Assembly (NCBI GenBank): GCA_002502245.1
Contig: DAPW01000023.1
Span: 1-40,985 of the forward strand
Direction: 5' to 3'
Source: Methanoregula sp. UBA154
Lineage (GTDB): Archaea; Halobacteriota; Methanomicrobia; Methanomicrobiales; Methanospirillaceae
Length of the DNA stretch: 40,985 nucleotides
In this document: piece by piece, positions 32,493-40,102 of the stretch
Numbering within the stretch: position 1 is the first letter of the stretch
How the letters are laid out: each line of letters opens with the position of its first letter
Notes under the pieces: model-generated
Told to the model about the DNA's origin: nothing
The model's input: only the letters and a program-made list of their open reading frames with translations
The model's database searches: none
Made by a program: the position numbers and the translations under genes

Positions 32493-33956
32493 ATGCGTTC
32501 ACCCGTACCCGTACAGGCAGTCCTGTCTGCCTGTGCTGTCCTTATCCTTATTGCCGGTATCCTCTCCTCCGGCTGTGCAGACCTTCCCGGGCTGCCGGGC
32601 AGCCCCTCCCATGAGGGAGCGAACAGCGGCGACCTCCGGGTGTATTTTCTCGATGTCGGGCAGGGGGACTCGTCGCTCATTCTCTTCCGCGACACGGTGA
32701 TCCTGATCGACGCCGGCGATGTGGACATGGGTGAGCGGGTGGTAAGCGATCTTAAAAAACTCGGCGCAGACCACATTGACCTGCTCGTTGCCACCCACCC
32801 CCACTCCGACCATATCGGCGGTATGCCAGACGTCCTCGCCGCATTCCCGGTTGGGGAAGTGCTGGATACCGCTCTCCCCCATACTTCGCCGGTGTACGAA
32901 CACTTCCTTGCAACGGTCAGGGAGCAGGATATCCGGTATACCGTGGCGGAACCGGGCCTGAGCATGGAACCCGATCCCTCCCTTGCGCTCCTTGTCCTCT
33001 CTCCCCCGGCAGAACGGCCGGGTGATGACCTGAATGCGAACAGTATCATCCTGAAGGTCTCGTACGGGGCGATCAGTTTTCTGTTCACCGGCGATGCCGG
33101 TGACGAAGCTGAGCAGGGGCTCCTCAGGAACGGCCTCTCCCCGCAGGCAGAGGTCCTGAAAGTCGCTCACCATGGGAGTACCGATGCGACCTCATCGTCA
33201 TTCCTGTCCCGTGTTCGTCCGGAAGTGGCTGTTCTCTCTCTTGGAACGGACAATCCGTATGGCCACCCCCACACGGAGACGCTCGATGCCCTGCAGGCTG
33301 CGGTTCCCGCCATATACCGCACCGACCGCGACGGTATGGTCCTTATCCGGAGTGACGGCATCTCGTACTCGGTGACCACGGAGAACGGGCAGGGTGGGAT
33401 CTGGGTAATCCCGGTTTCACCATCTCCCACGACAAGCCCTGGTACAGCGGTTCCTTCCGTGACCCCTCAAGCCACCCCTTCAGCAGCTGTCACCCTACCG
33501 GTCCTTCCGGTAGTACCTGTCAATGTCACCATCCCGGCACTCCCTGCCATCCCCTCCCCGCTCATCATTCCGGTACCGTCGGTATCCATCCCCTCCCTCC
33601 AGATTGGCAACGCATCGTTCCTGAAGATCGATGCCGTCCGGTTCGATGCGCCCGGCGATGACCGGGTGAACCTGAACGGTGAGTGGGTCCGGATCGCGAA
33701 CCGCGGCGACGGCGTGGTGCTTATCACCGGCTGGACGCTTTCAGACAGGTACGGTGCAGACCCTTACACCTTCCCGGCATTTCTTCTTCTGCCCCGGAGA
33801 TCGGTGACCGTGTATACCGGCAGTGGTGTGATGAACGATACTGCGCTCTTCATGGGCAGGACAGAACCGCTCTGGGGTAACAGCGGGGACCAGGCAATCT
33901 TAAAAGATGGAAGCGGGACTATCATTGACCGGAGAGCGGAGGGAGGATTGTCATGA
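32493..33956 (+). CDS. secreted metallo-beta-lactamase-fold lipoprotein with lamin-tail domain
   Basis: The 487-residue protein has a signal peptide ending in the lipobox LSSGC near residues 22-26. A ComEC-like metallo-beta-lactamase domain follows from about 47 to 305: FLDVGQGDSS, THPHSDHIGG (HxHxDH) near 102-111, FTGDAGDEAE near 193-202, and KVAHHGS near 221-227. Next come a Pro/Thr/Val-rich linker (about 310-370) and a lamin-tail (LTD) domain (about 375-487) with LNGEWVRIANRG and LTGW-like ITGWTLSD. It would sit outside the membrane, possibly as a nuclease or phosphodiesterase. GGAG lies eight bases before the ATG. Its stop overlaps the DUF3006 gene start. Confidence 0.88.
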   Translation: MRSPVPVQAVLSACAVLILIAGILSSGCADLPGLPGSPSHEGANSGDLRVYFLDVGQGDSSLILFRDTVILIDAGDVDMGERVVSDLKKLGADHIDLLVATHPHSDHIGGMPDVLAAFPVGEVLDTALPHTSPVYEHFLATVREQDIRYTVAEPGLSMEPDPSLALLVLSPPAERPGDDLNANSIILKVSYGAISFLFTGDAGDEAEQGLLRNGLSPQAEVLKVAHHGSTDATSSSFLSRVRPEVAVLSLGTDNPYGHPHTETLDALQAAVPAIYRTDRDGMVLIRSDGISYSVTTENGQGGIWVIPVSPSPTTSPGTAVPSVTPQATPSAAVTLPVLPVVPVNVTIPALPAIPSPLIIPVPSVSIPSLQIGNASFLKIDAVRFDAPGDDRVNLNGEWVRIANRGDGVVLITGWTLSDRYGADPYTFPAFLLLPRRSVTVYTGSGVMNDTALFMGRTEPLWGNSGDQAILKDGSGTIIDRRAEGGLS

Positions 33957-34168
33957 AGTATTCCATAGACCAAATTGATGACGGGATCGCAGTGCTGATC
34001 CCGCTGGATGGATCAGGGGAGCACATCACTATTCCGGTTGCCGGTCTCCCTTCCGGTTCCCGGGAGGGGGATGTCCTGACCCTGACGTTTGAGCGGGATC
34101 CAGCGGCAACCGCAGCGGCAAAAGAGCATATCTCCGGGCTTATCGAATATGTGAAGAAGAACGGGTAA
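33953..34168 (+). CDS. DUF3006 family protein
   Basis: This 71-residue protein fits the DUF3006 family: a small beta-barrel-like start (YSIDQIDDGIAVLIPLDG), a conserved LPSGSREGDVLTLTFERD near residues 33-50, and a C-terminal helix. DUF3006 genes often sit beside secreted ComEC-like metallo-beta-lactamase genes, as here, where ATGA joins the two frames. There is no signal peptide, so it should be cytoplasmic. Whether it helps the enzyme before export or acts elsewhere is unknown. The start and frame are well supported by the overlap. Confidence 0.82.
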   Translation: MKYSIDQIDDGIAVLIPLDGSGEHITIPVAGLPSGSREGDVLTLTFERDPAATAAAKEHISGLIEYVKKNG

Positions 34169-34490
34169 CGGACCGTGCAGAGCGGATATTCACCATCATT
34201 GAACCGGCCCGTTGCCGGGATACGACTATCGATGATATCGGGCGCTGTTTCTCTGCACGTTTCCTGATGAATGTGAAGGGGCATCATTGTTGCCAGGGAC
34301 CGGGTTTCGGGGACCCGTGGAAGGGATCCTGGATTCAAATACCTTTTCAAAAAGCAGAGCAGAGGCCCGGCATACCTGCCGGGAGGGATTGCAGTCCGCT
34401 GGTGATATCCCTGCAGGTAATGCACCTCCCTCATAATCTGCAGGCAGAATACTGAAGATCGGTCGTGAAAATAATTCGCCGGTCCGGGAG
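34169..34490 (+). other. intergenic region without a recognisable gene
   Basis: These 322 bases lie between the converging DUF3006 and zinc-ribbon genes. A hairpin CCCGGC/GCCGGG with a six-base loop is present at 34366-34383, without a T-run. None of the repeat modules is found here. Short frames in it look like chance. Confidence 0.5.
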
Positions 34491-34904
34491 TTACTGCCGG
34501 TACCGGAATTTCGCGAGGGATCGCCGTGCAAGGAAAAAAAACAGGATGCCCGCGATCAGACCGCAGACAAGGCTTAGGATCCCGGTCACCCCGATGTTCA
34601 GCCCGGCAACGGTCAGCGGGACGAAGGGAACCGTCAGGAGAATCGAATACGCAAACAGGGAGATTATCAGGACAACGAGAACAGCGGGCTGCACCAGCTG
34701 GACTTCCAGCATCCTGAGTTCCTTATCAGAGAACGCATGCGGTGTCTCTTCAAAAAAGCCCTCGTCGATATCCACATCGTGCACGGGTGTGCCAGGAATT
34801 GTGGTGCCGGGAGCCGGTTCGCAGGTTTCCCGGAACTGGAAGCGGCACTGCGGGCAGAAAACTGCTGCGTCATCCGCCTCGTAACCACAATCAGGACACT
34901 GCAT
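34491..34904 (-). CDS. zinc-ribbon protein with two membrane segments
   Basis: The 137-residue protein opens with a zinc ribbon (CPDC near residues 3-6, CPQC near 17-20) and has an acidic middle (DVDIDEGFFEE). Two hydrophobic segments follow near 72-94 and 99-125, then a basic tail (ARRSLAKFRYRQ). The ribbon faces the cytoplasm if the positive-inside rule holds. A TTTATTA element is centred 30 bases before the ATG, giving a leaderless or nearly leaderless message. No known family name; similar ribbon-membrane proteins are common in methanogens. Confidence 0.75.
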   Translation of the reverse strand: MQCPDCGYEADDAAVFCPQCRFQFRETCEPAPGTTIPGTPVHDVDIDEGFFEETPHAFSDKELRMLEVQLVQPAVLVVLIISLFAYSILLTVPFVPLTVAGLNIGVTGILSLVCGLIAGILFFFLARRSLAKFRYRQ

Positions 34905-34928
34905 ACCGGATACTATTTCCGGGGCACC

Positions 34929-34939
34929 CTAATAAAGCG
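34929..34939 (-). promoter_or_regulatory. TATA box, leaderless promoter
   Basis: On the minus strand GCTTTATTAGG is centred 30 bases before the ATG at 34904. Confidence 0.5.
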
Positions 34940-35159
34940 TAATGGTTTGAAACGCCACAGCAGATTCCCGCCCCGGGCGCCCGCGGATACTCGTATGGAC
35001 ACACGGAATCCGGAACCGGTAACCCGTACAGGTACCATTGCCTGTGGTAATGCCGATACCGTCACAAAAAATTTGGGTATAGTCATTATTCAACAACAAA
35101 AACAACATTCCGATTCAGACTAAAAAAACCTGATAAAAAAAATTGAACGAGATCATAAG

Positions 35160-35290
35160 GAAAAAAAGTGCGAACATTGCAGACGGATTTGATCCAAAAG
35201 TCCAGACAAGTTTCACCGTCCTGTCGCACTATGGGGATCGCCATAACGGCGGGGGCGAGCCTGTGGCGAAGCCCCCCCGGATGTCTGAAT
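35160..35290 (+). repeat. GC-rich hairpin repeat, inverted partner of 5072-5192
   Basis: This matches the minus strand of 5072-5192, including ATTGCAGACGGAT, GTCCAGACAAG and GCGAGCCTGTGGCGAAGCC. The open frames across this stretch are not convincing genes. The bases 34940-35159 are A-rich near 35090-35170 and hold no gene. Confidence 0.7.
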
Positions 35291-35402
35291 GCGGTGCCTC
35301 TCCGGTGTATTCCAGAAAAAATGAGTCGTTAGCATGGTACTATATCCAAAAATTTTCCTCTATCCGATCAAGGAAAAAAATCCTGTGGTTGGTTTCCTGT
35401 GT

Positions 35403-35665
35403 GTAAAAAAAGGGGAACGTGTTTTACCACTAAGTTCAAGAAGGATTTATGATCGAAAAACAAGAAAAATTGGCTACCCAAAATGGAAGGGGGGAAAAGT
35501 GCAGCTGCCGACGATTTTAAAAACGCCGACGCTCATGGGGCTTCGCCCCCGCCGCTGTTGAAGCCCCGGTTGCGATAGTGCTATAGTACCTGAACTGTGA
35601 TTTTGGGTATTACAGAGGAATCGCATGCGCGATTGGGCCCCCAATGGGGGCAGGACGGGAGTATG
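35403..35665 (+). repeat. dispersed intergenic repeat, direct copy of 5245-5515
   Basis: The copy is in the same orientation as 5245-5515. It includes AAGTTCAAGAAGGATTTA, the GGGGC-TTC-GCCCC hairpin, the TTGCGATAGTGCT block and GAATCGCATGCGCGATTG. The whole region 34905-35724 has no credible gene. A T-run just after the acyl-CoA synthetase stop (35714-35722) may end that transcript. Confidence 0.75.
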
Positions 35666-35724
35666 GGGGGCCTCCTGTTGGAGCTTGAAGTCAGGGCTAC
35701 GTTGATACGTTACCCTAAAAAAAA

Positions 35725-37425
35725 TTATGCAGTCTCGATCTTGTCTGCCTCGTGAAGACCGAGGAACTTGACGGACTCCTCCCGCATCTTGAACTTCTGG
35801 ATCTTACCGGAGATCGTGATCGGGAAGTCGTTCACAAACATCACGTACCGCGGGATCTTGAACCGGGAGATCTTTCCATTGCAGAAGTCCTTGACTTCCT
35901 GCTCGGTCATGGTTACACCGGGCTTGAGTTTAATCCACGCACAGAGTTCCTCGCCGTACTTGATGTCCGGGACGCCGACAACGTACACGTCGGCGATCTT
36001 CTCGTGGTGGTGGAGGTACTCCTCGATCTCCCGCGGGTAGATGTTCTCGCCGCCGCGGATGACCATGTCCTTTAACCGCCCGACGATCTTGAAATACCCT
36101 TCTTCATCCATGGTGCCGAGATCGCCGGTATGGTTCCAGTGGTTCTTGTCCAGCGTTGCTGTGGTTGCCGACGGATTGTTGTAGTAGCATTTCATCACGC
36201 AGTACCCCCGGGCGCAGATCTCGCCGACATCTCCCGTCGGCACGATCTTACCGCTCGCGGGGTCGATGATCTTGAGTTCGGTGTGGGGGAATGCCCGGCC
36301 TACGGTTGTGACGCGGCGCTCGACCGGGTCTCTGGTCGTGGTCATGGTGACGCCCGGGCTCGTCTCGGTCTGGCCGTACACGATCACGATCTCGCTCATG
36401 TGCATCCGGGTATTGACCTCCTTCATCACCTCGATCGGGCAGGGAGAACCGGCCATGATGCCGGTTCGCAGGGAGGTGAGGTTGTACTTCGGGAAGTCCG
36501 GGTGGGCGAGTTCCGCAATGAACATAGTCGGTACACCGTGGACTGCGGTGCACCGCTCCTTCTCAACGGTCTTTAAGACCTCTTCGGCATCAAAAGCGGG
36601 GCCGGGCAGGACCATCGCGGTACCATGGGTGACGGAGGCAAGGTTGGAGAGCACCATCCCGAAGCAGTGGTAGAAGGGAACCGGGATGCAGAGCCGGTCC
36701 TTTTCGGTAAAGTTCATGCCCTCACCGATGATGTAACCGTTGTTGAGGACGGAATGGTGGGTCAGGACAACACCTTTGGGGAATCCCGTTGTCCCGCTTG
36801 TGTACATGATGATGGCCGGGTCGTCGAACGAGAGCGATTCGCTCCGGTGCACGAGTTCGTCCATGGAGATCTCCTCGGCACGCTTCAGGAGTTCGTCCCA
36901 CGTGAACATGCCGTTGTACACGGTATTCCCCAGGAAGATCACGTTTTTTAAGAACGGGAACTTCTCGCTGGAGATCCGCCCGGCCCGCGCCTCGGTTGCC
37001 TCCGGGCAGGCTTCGTAGAACATCCCCACGTAATCGGAGGTCTTGAACCGGCCCTGGATGATCAGGGTCGAGATCTCGGACTGCTTGAGCGCGTACTCGA
37101 GCTCGTACGTGCGGTACGCCGGGTTGATGTTCACCATGATCGCGCCGATCTTGGCGGTTGCGAACTGAACCACGAGCCATTCCGCATGGTTCATGGCCCA
37201 GATCCCGACCCGGTCCCCTTTCTCAACGCCCATCCCCATCAGGCCGCGGGCAACGGTGTTCACCTGGTCCAGGAACTGCCGGTAGTTCCACCGGATGTTC
37301 TGGTGCATGGATACCACCGCATCGCTGTCCGGGTATTTCGCCGCTATCCTGTCTACCATCTCACCGATCGTCATTCCCATCAGGGGGAATGCCGATGTTC
37401 CGCTCGCATAGCTGCCCTCGTCCAT
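35725..37425 (-). CDS. AMP-dependent acyl-CoA synthetase
   Basis: This 566-residue ligase activates a carboxylic acid with ATP and CoA through an acyl-adenylate. The adenylate-forming motifs are TSGTTGFPKG near residue 208, YGQTETSPG near 345, GDLGTMDEEGYFKIVGR near 440, and GGENIYPREIEE near 465. The catalytic Lys lies in GKIQKFKMRE near 545. The layout is that of medium/long-chain acyl-CoA synthetases rather than acetyl-CoA synthetase, but the substrate is unknown. The ATG at 37425 is preferred to an upstream TTG because CATATATG is centred about 28 bases before it. A stand-alone gene. Confidence 0.9.
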   Translation of the reverse strand: MDEGSYASGTSAFPLMGMTIGEMVDRIAAKYPDSDAVVSMHQNIRWNYRQFLDQVNTVARGLMGMGVEKGDRVGIWAMNHAEWLVVQFATAKIGAIMVNINPAYRTYELEYALKQSEISTLIIQGRFKTSDYVGMFYEACPEATEARAGRISSEKFPFLKNVIFLGNTVYNGMFTWDELLKRAEEISMDELVHRSESLSFDDPAIIMYTSGTTGFPKGVVLTHHSVLNNGYIIGEGMNFTEKDRLCIPVPFYHCFGMVLSNLASVTHGTAMVLPGPAFDAEEVLKTVEKERCTAVHGVPTMFIAELAHPDFPKYNLTSLRTGIMAGSPCPIEVMKEVNTRMHMSEIVIVYGQTETSPGVTMTTTRDPVERRVTTVGRAFPHTELKIIDPASGKIVPTGDVGEICARGYCVMKCYYNNPSATTATLDKNHWNHTGDLGTMDEEGYFKIVGRLKDMVIRGGENIYPREIEEYLHHHEKIADVYVVGVPDIKYGEELCAWIKLKPGVTMTEQEVKDFCNGKISRFKIPRYVMFVNDFPITISGKIQKFKMREESVKFLGLHEADKIETA

Positions 37426-37447
37426 TCGTACAGGGTGGGAGGGCAAC

Positions 37448-37458
37448 TCATATATGGA
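37448..37458 (-). promoter_or_regulatory. TATA box, leaderless promoter of acyl-CoA synthetase
   Basis: On the minus strand CCATATATGAG is centred 28 bases before the ATG at 37425, which fixes the start choice. Confidence 0.6.
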
Positions 37459-37695
37459 TAATGATTTAACCGCGGGGACGGTGCAACAGGTTTTCCGATC
37501 TGGTGCACCACCGGGTCACCCCGGGTTTCCGGAACGGGACCTCCGGAACTGCGCTCCCGCGAGGTTACTTCATGGACTTCCACCCGTTCCATCCAATGGC
37601 ATACCCCGGCGGCAGCATGAACATCACAACTCTTAAGTTTCTGCACTGCGATTTTATTGAGTCAGGAAAAGAAAGCATCCTGATGACAACAGAAC

Positions 37696-37865
37696 GGGGT
37701 TGTGGCCTAGCCCGGTATGGCGACGGGCTCCAGCGGTCTTTGCGTTCTTTGTGCTCGCAGATGATGAACAATGGGTCTCCTGAGTTGATTCGATGATGAC
37801 CCGTTGGAGCACTGATGCATGTCGGAGAGACCCGTCGATCGTGAGTTCAAATCTCACCAACCCCA
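37696..37865 (+). tRNA. tRNA-Trp (CCA) with a 96-base intron
   Basis: Exon 1 is 37696-37733 and exon 2 is 37830-37865. The intron lies after position 37, the usual archaeal site. The spliced molecule of 74 bases has acceptor GGGGTTG/CAACCCC with discriminator A, anticodon arm ACGGG-CTCCAGA-CCCGT with anticodon CCA, and T arm GTGAG-TTCAAAT-CTCAC. CCA is not encoded. A bulge-helix-bulge can form at the exon-intron junctions. Confidence 0.95.
37734..37829 (+). ncRNA. box C/D guide RNA inside the tRNA-Trp intron
   Basis: All four boxes are visible: C ATGATGA (37761-37767), D' CTGA (37780-37783), C' ATGATGA (37793-37799) and D CTGA (37812-37815). The guide before D pairs with the exon 1 sequence GCTCCA, and the fifth base before box D falls on C34, the first anticodon base (37730). 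The guide before D' pairs with GAGACCC at 37827-37833, pointing to C39 (37831). Methylation of positions 34 and 39 by the intron of pre-tRNA-Trp is known in other Euryarchaeota. The match here is read from sequence. Confidence 0.9.
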
Positions 37866-37924
37866 CGTTTTCTACACACGTTTTTTAGCACGGGACGGTC
37901 CCGTTTGTAAAATCCAGGCAGATT

Positions 37925-38134
37925 ATGCTGCTGAGGCAGGTTAATCCCAAGGAGACCCTAATTAACAGTATGGAACGTTACGGGTGTTCGAAATGCAATG
38001 AGGAATATTTTATGAAGAATGTCCCGATCAGGGGTCCGCCGCCTGGACCTCATTTCTGCCCGGAATGCGGGGGGGAGCTCCACTGGCTTAAAGCTGAATT
38101 TGGCTGGATACCTAATAGTTATGATATGGATTGA
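37925..38134 (+). CDS. small zinc-ribbon protein
   Basis: This protein of 69 residues, or 54 if it starts at the ATG at 37970, has a single zinc ribbon (CSKC near residues 21-24, CPEC near 45-48), with a Pro/Gly-rich loop RGPPPGP before the second pair. The shorter form begins MERYGCSKC, a common layout, but no Shine-Dalgarno sequence decides between them. No membrane segment. It stands alone between tRNA-Trp and Fae-Hps. Function not known. Confidence 0.55.
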   Translation: MLLRQVNPKETLINSMERYGCSKCNEEYFMKNVPIRGPPPGPHFCPECGGELHWLKAEFGWIPNSYDMD

Positions 38135-38355
38135 TGGATACATTTCCATGTTTTTCTCTATGGGCTGAAAACCCATAATCAGTTCATCTGTACTTTTGCA
38201 AAAATCCTGGTTTTCCGAAGTAGCGCATTGCTCATTGTCTCCACCTGGCATCATAAGGGTTATCATCATTATCAAATCCGGGCGACCTGAGAAGACCACA
38301 AATCCTGATGAGTTATTCTCCTGCCTCATTCTTTTAAAAATTCGGCAATTTGAAA

Positions 38356-38368
38356 TGTTTATCATATC
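38356..38368 (+). promoter_or_regulatory. putative TATA box for fae-hps
   Basis: TGTTTATCATAT is centred about 46 bases before the ATG at 38408, giving a leader of about 20 bases that contains AGGAAG. The rest of 38135-38355 shows no gene. Confidence 0.4.
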
Positions 38369-38407
38369 TGACAGGCACATACTATACAGGATTTCAGGAA
38401 GAGTTCC

Positions 38408-39589
38408 ATGTATTTAATCGGAGAAGCACTTGTTGGCGATGGCGCAGAACTGGCGCACATCGACCTTTTGATGGGCGAGAAGGAAGGCCCGATCGGTTCA
38501 GCGTTTGCAAACGCGATCTCACAGTACTCGGCCGGTCATACCCCGCTGCTCGCGGTTGTCCGCCCGAACCTGCTGACGAAGCCCGTGACCCTCGTCATCC
38601 CGAAGGTTACCTTGAAGGACATGCACCAGGTCAACGAGATGTTCGGCCCCGTGCAGGCAGCGGTGGCAAAGGCCGTTGCAGACAGCCTCGAGGAAGGCGC
38701 GTTCGGCAGCGCCGACACCGAGAACCTCGTGATCCTTGCCTCCGTTTTTGTCCACCCGGAGGCAAAGGACTACAACAAGCTCTACCGCTTCAATTACGGT
38801 GCAACCAAGCTTGCGATCACCCGAGCCATGGAATCGTTCCCGGACACGAAGACCCTGCTCAAGGAGAAAGACCGGGCCGCCCACGCGGTCATGGGATTCA
38901 AGGTCCAGCGTCTCTGGGACCCGCCGTACCTGCAGGTGGCATGCGATATTGTTGACCTGAACAAGCTCACCGCTGTTCTCTCGGCACTGCCGGAGAACGA
39001 CCACCTCATCATCGAGGCGGGGACCCCGCTTGTCAAGAAGTTCGGCCTCAACGTCCTCTCCGAGATCCGGAAGGTCAAGCCCAATGCGTTCATCATCGCC
39101 GACCTCAAGATTCTCGACACCGGGAACCTCGAAGCCCGCATGGCAGCCGATGCAACCGCTGACGCCGTCGTCATCTCCGGCCTTGCCCCCACGTCCACCA
39201 TCGAGAAGGCAATCATCGAGGCGAAGAAAGTCGGCATCTACTCGGTCATCGATATGCTGAATGTCCCGAGCCCGGTAAAAGTGATCCAGAACCTCAAAGT
39301 CAAGCCGGACATCGTGGAACTTCACCGTGCAATCGATGTCGAAGAAACCGCACATGCCTGGGGCGACATCCCGGCACTCAAGAAGGCAGCCGGCGGCAAG
39401 CTGCTCGTGGCAACCGCGGGCGGCATCCGGACGAATGTTGTCAAGGATGCGCTCAAGGCGGGTGCTGATATCCTTGTTGTCGGCCGTGCGATCACCGCCT
39501 CGAAGGATGTTTCGCATGCAGCGGATGAGTTCTTAGAGCAGCTTAACCGGGAAGAGATCGACCAGTTCAGGATTATGACTGACTTTTAA
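38408..39589 (+). CDS. fae-hps: bifunctional formaldehyde-activating enzyme / 3-hexulose-6-phosphate synthase
   Basis: This 393-residue fusion has an N-terminal Fae domain (about 1-165) with GEALVGDGAELAHIDLL near residues 5-21 and VFVHPEAKDYNKLYRFNYGA near 113-132. The C-terminal Hps domain (about 168-393) has a TIM-barrel decarboxylase-type fold with ADLKILDTGNLEARMAADA near 230-248. In archaea without the oxidative pentose route, Hps works backwards to help make ribulose 5-phosphate, and Fae captures the released formaldehyde on tetrahydromethanopterin. The fusion is common in methanogens. Its stop codon lies inside a terminator-like hairpin. Confidence 0.95.
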   Translation: MYLIGEALVGDGAELAHIDLLMGEKEGPIGSAFANAISQYSAGHTPLLAVVRPNLLTKPVTLVIPKVTLKDMHQVNEMFGPVQAAVAKAVADSLEEGAFGSADTENLVILASVFVHPEAKDYNKLYRFNYGATKLAITRAMESFPDTKTLLKEKDRAAHAVMGFKVQRLWDPPYLQVACDIVDLNKLTAVLSALPENDHLIIEAGTPLVKKFGLNVLSEIRKVKPNAFIIADLKILDTGNLEARMAADATADAVVISGLAPTSTIEKAIIEAKKVGIYSVIDMLNVPSPVKVIQNLKVKPDIVELHRAIDVEETAHAWGDIPALKKAAGGKLLVATAGGIRTNVVKDALKAGADILVVGRAITASKDVSHAADEFLEQLNREEIDQFRIMTDF

Positions 39590-39612
39590 GTCGGTCAGAA
39601 TATATTTTTTAA
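39578..39612 (+). terminator. terminator at the end of fae-hps
   Basis: ACTGACTT and AAGTCGGT form an eight-pair stem with one G-U (39578-39595). In practice the last pair would open to leave a loop of about four bases. A T-run follows at 39604-39610. The stop codon TAA (39587-39589) is in the hairpin. Confidence 0.5.
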
Positions 39613-39690
39613 TCATCTCAGGCAGTTTTCGACTTTTTTGATCCCGGTCATTGAGCACAATTCAAGAGACCGGGCAGCACATTATTCCGC

Positions 39691-40053
39691 ATGGGCAGAA
39701 TGGAAATTGATGGGTTACGGATCCTTGCGCAATTTGAGAGAAGGAAATATCAGAAGACGCCGGATCCTGAAGCGGTAACGTATCACGATCAATCGCTGCG
39801 TGTCGATGGCCAGGGGCTGATACCCAGGGCGGGCCCGAATCACTGCGTGCAGATCAACGTTAAGGACGATCCCAAAGACTACCGCTTTCCAATTCCACCG
39901 GAATTCAATAAACGGGGATATTTTGTTATCATGGCAACGGAACTACCCGTTACGATTCCCTACGGTGCAGATGTTAAAATATCAATTATCGAGACAGACC
40001 GGAAAGGTGAAAAGATCCTCACACAATCCCCGTTGAGGTACCGGACCATCTGA
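39691..40053 (+). CDS. hypothetical protein
   Basis: This is a 120-residue soluble protein of unknown family. It is beta-rich: YHDQSLRVDGQGLIPRAG near residues 31-48, HCVQINVKDDPKDYRFPIPP near 51-70, YFVIMATELPVTIPYGADVKISI near 77-99. It has no signal peptide or membrane segment and a single Cys. The ATG at 39691 has another ATG three codons later, with no clear ribosome site for either. It stands between Fae-Hps and the AT-rich end of the window and has ordinary base composition. Confidence 0.55.
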   Translation: MGRMEIDGLRILAQFERRKYQKTPDPEAVTYHDQSLRVDGQGLIPRAGPNHCVQINVKDDPKDYRFPIPPEFNKRGYFVIMATELPVTIPYGADVKISIIETDRKGEKILTQSPLRYRTI

Positions 40054-40102
40054 CGGAAGTATTTTTCACCGGCATATTGGAAAGACCCCCCGTAATTATC
40101 CC

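Noticed and set aside
31739..33088. 449-codon open frame opposite dadD and the metallo-beta-lactamase gene
   Set aside because: Ser/Arg-rich low-quality sequence spanning two genes in the other direction.
35143..35561. Two overlapping open frames of 75-87 codons in the 35-kb repeat region
   Set aside because: They consist of repeat DNA, and the homologous region near 5.2 kb does not keep the same frames.
5072..35665. CRISPR array
   Set aside because: The repeats are long, few, dispersed and in both orientations, without regular spacers. No cas genes are present.
37696..37865. Integration (att) site at tRNA-Trp
   Set aside because: No direct repeat of the tRNA 3' end and no integrase were seen nearby.
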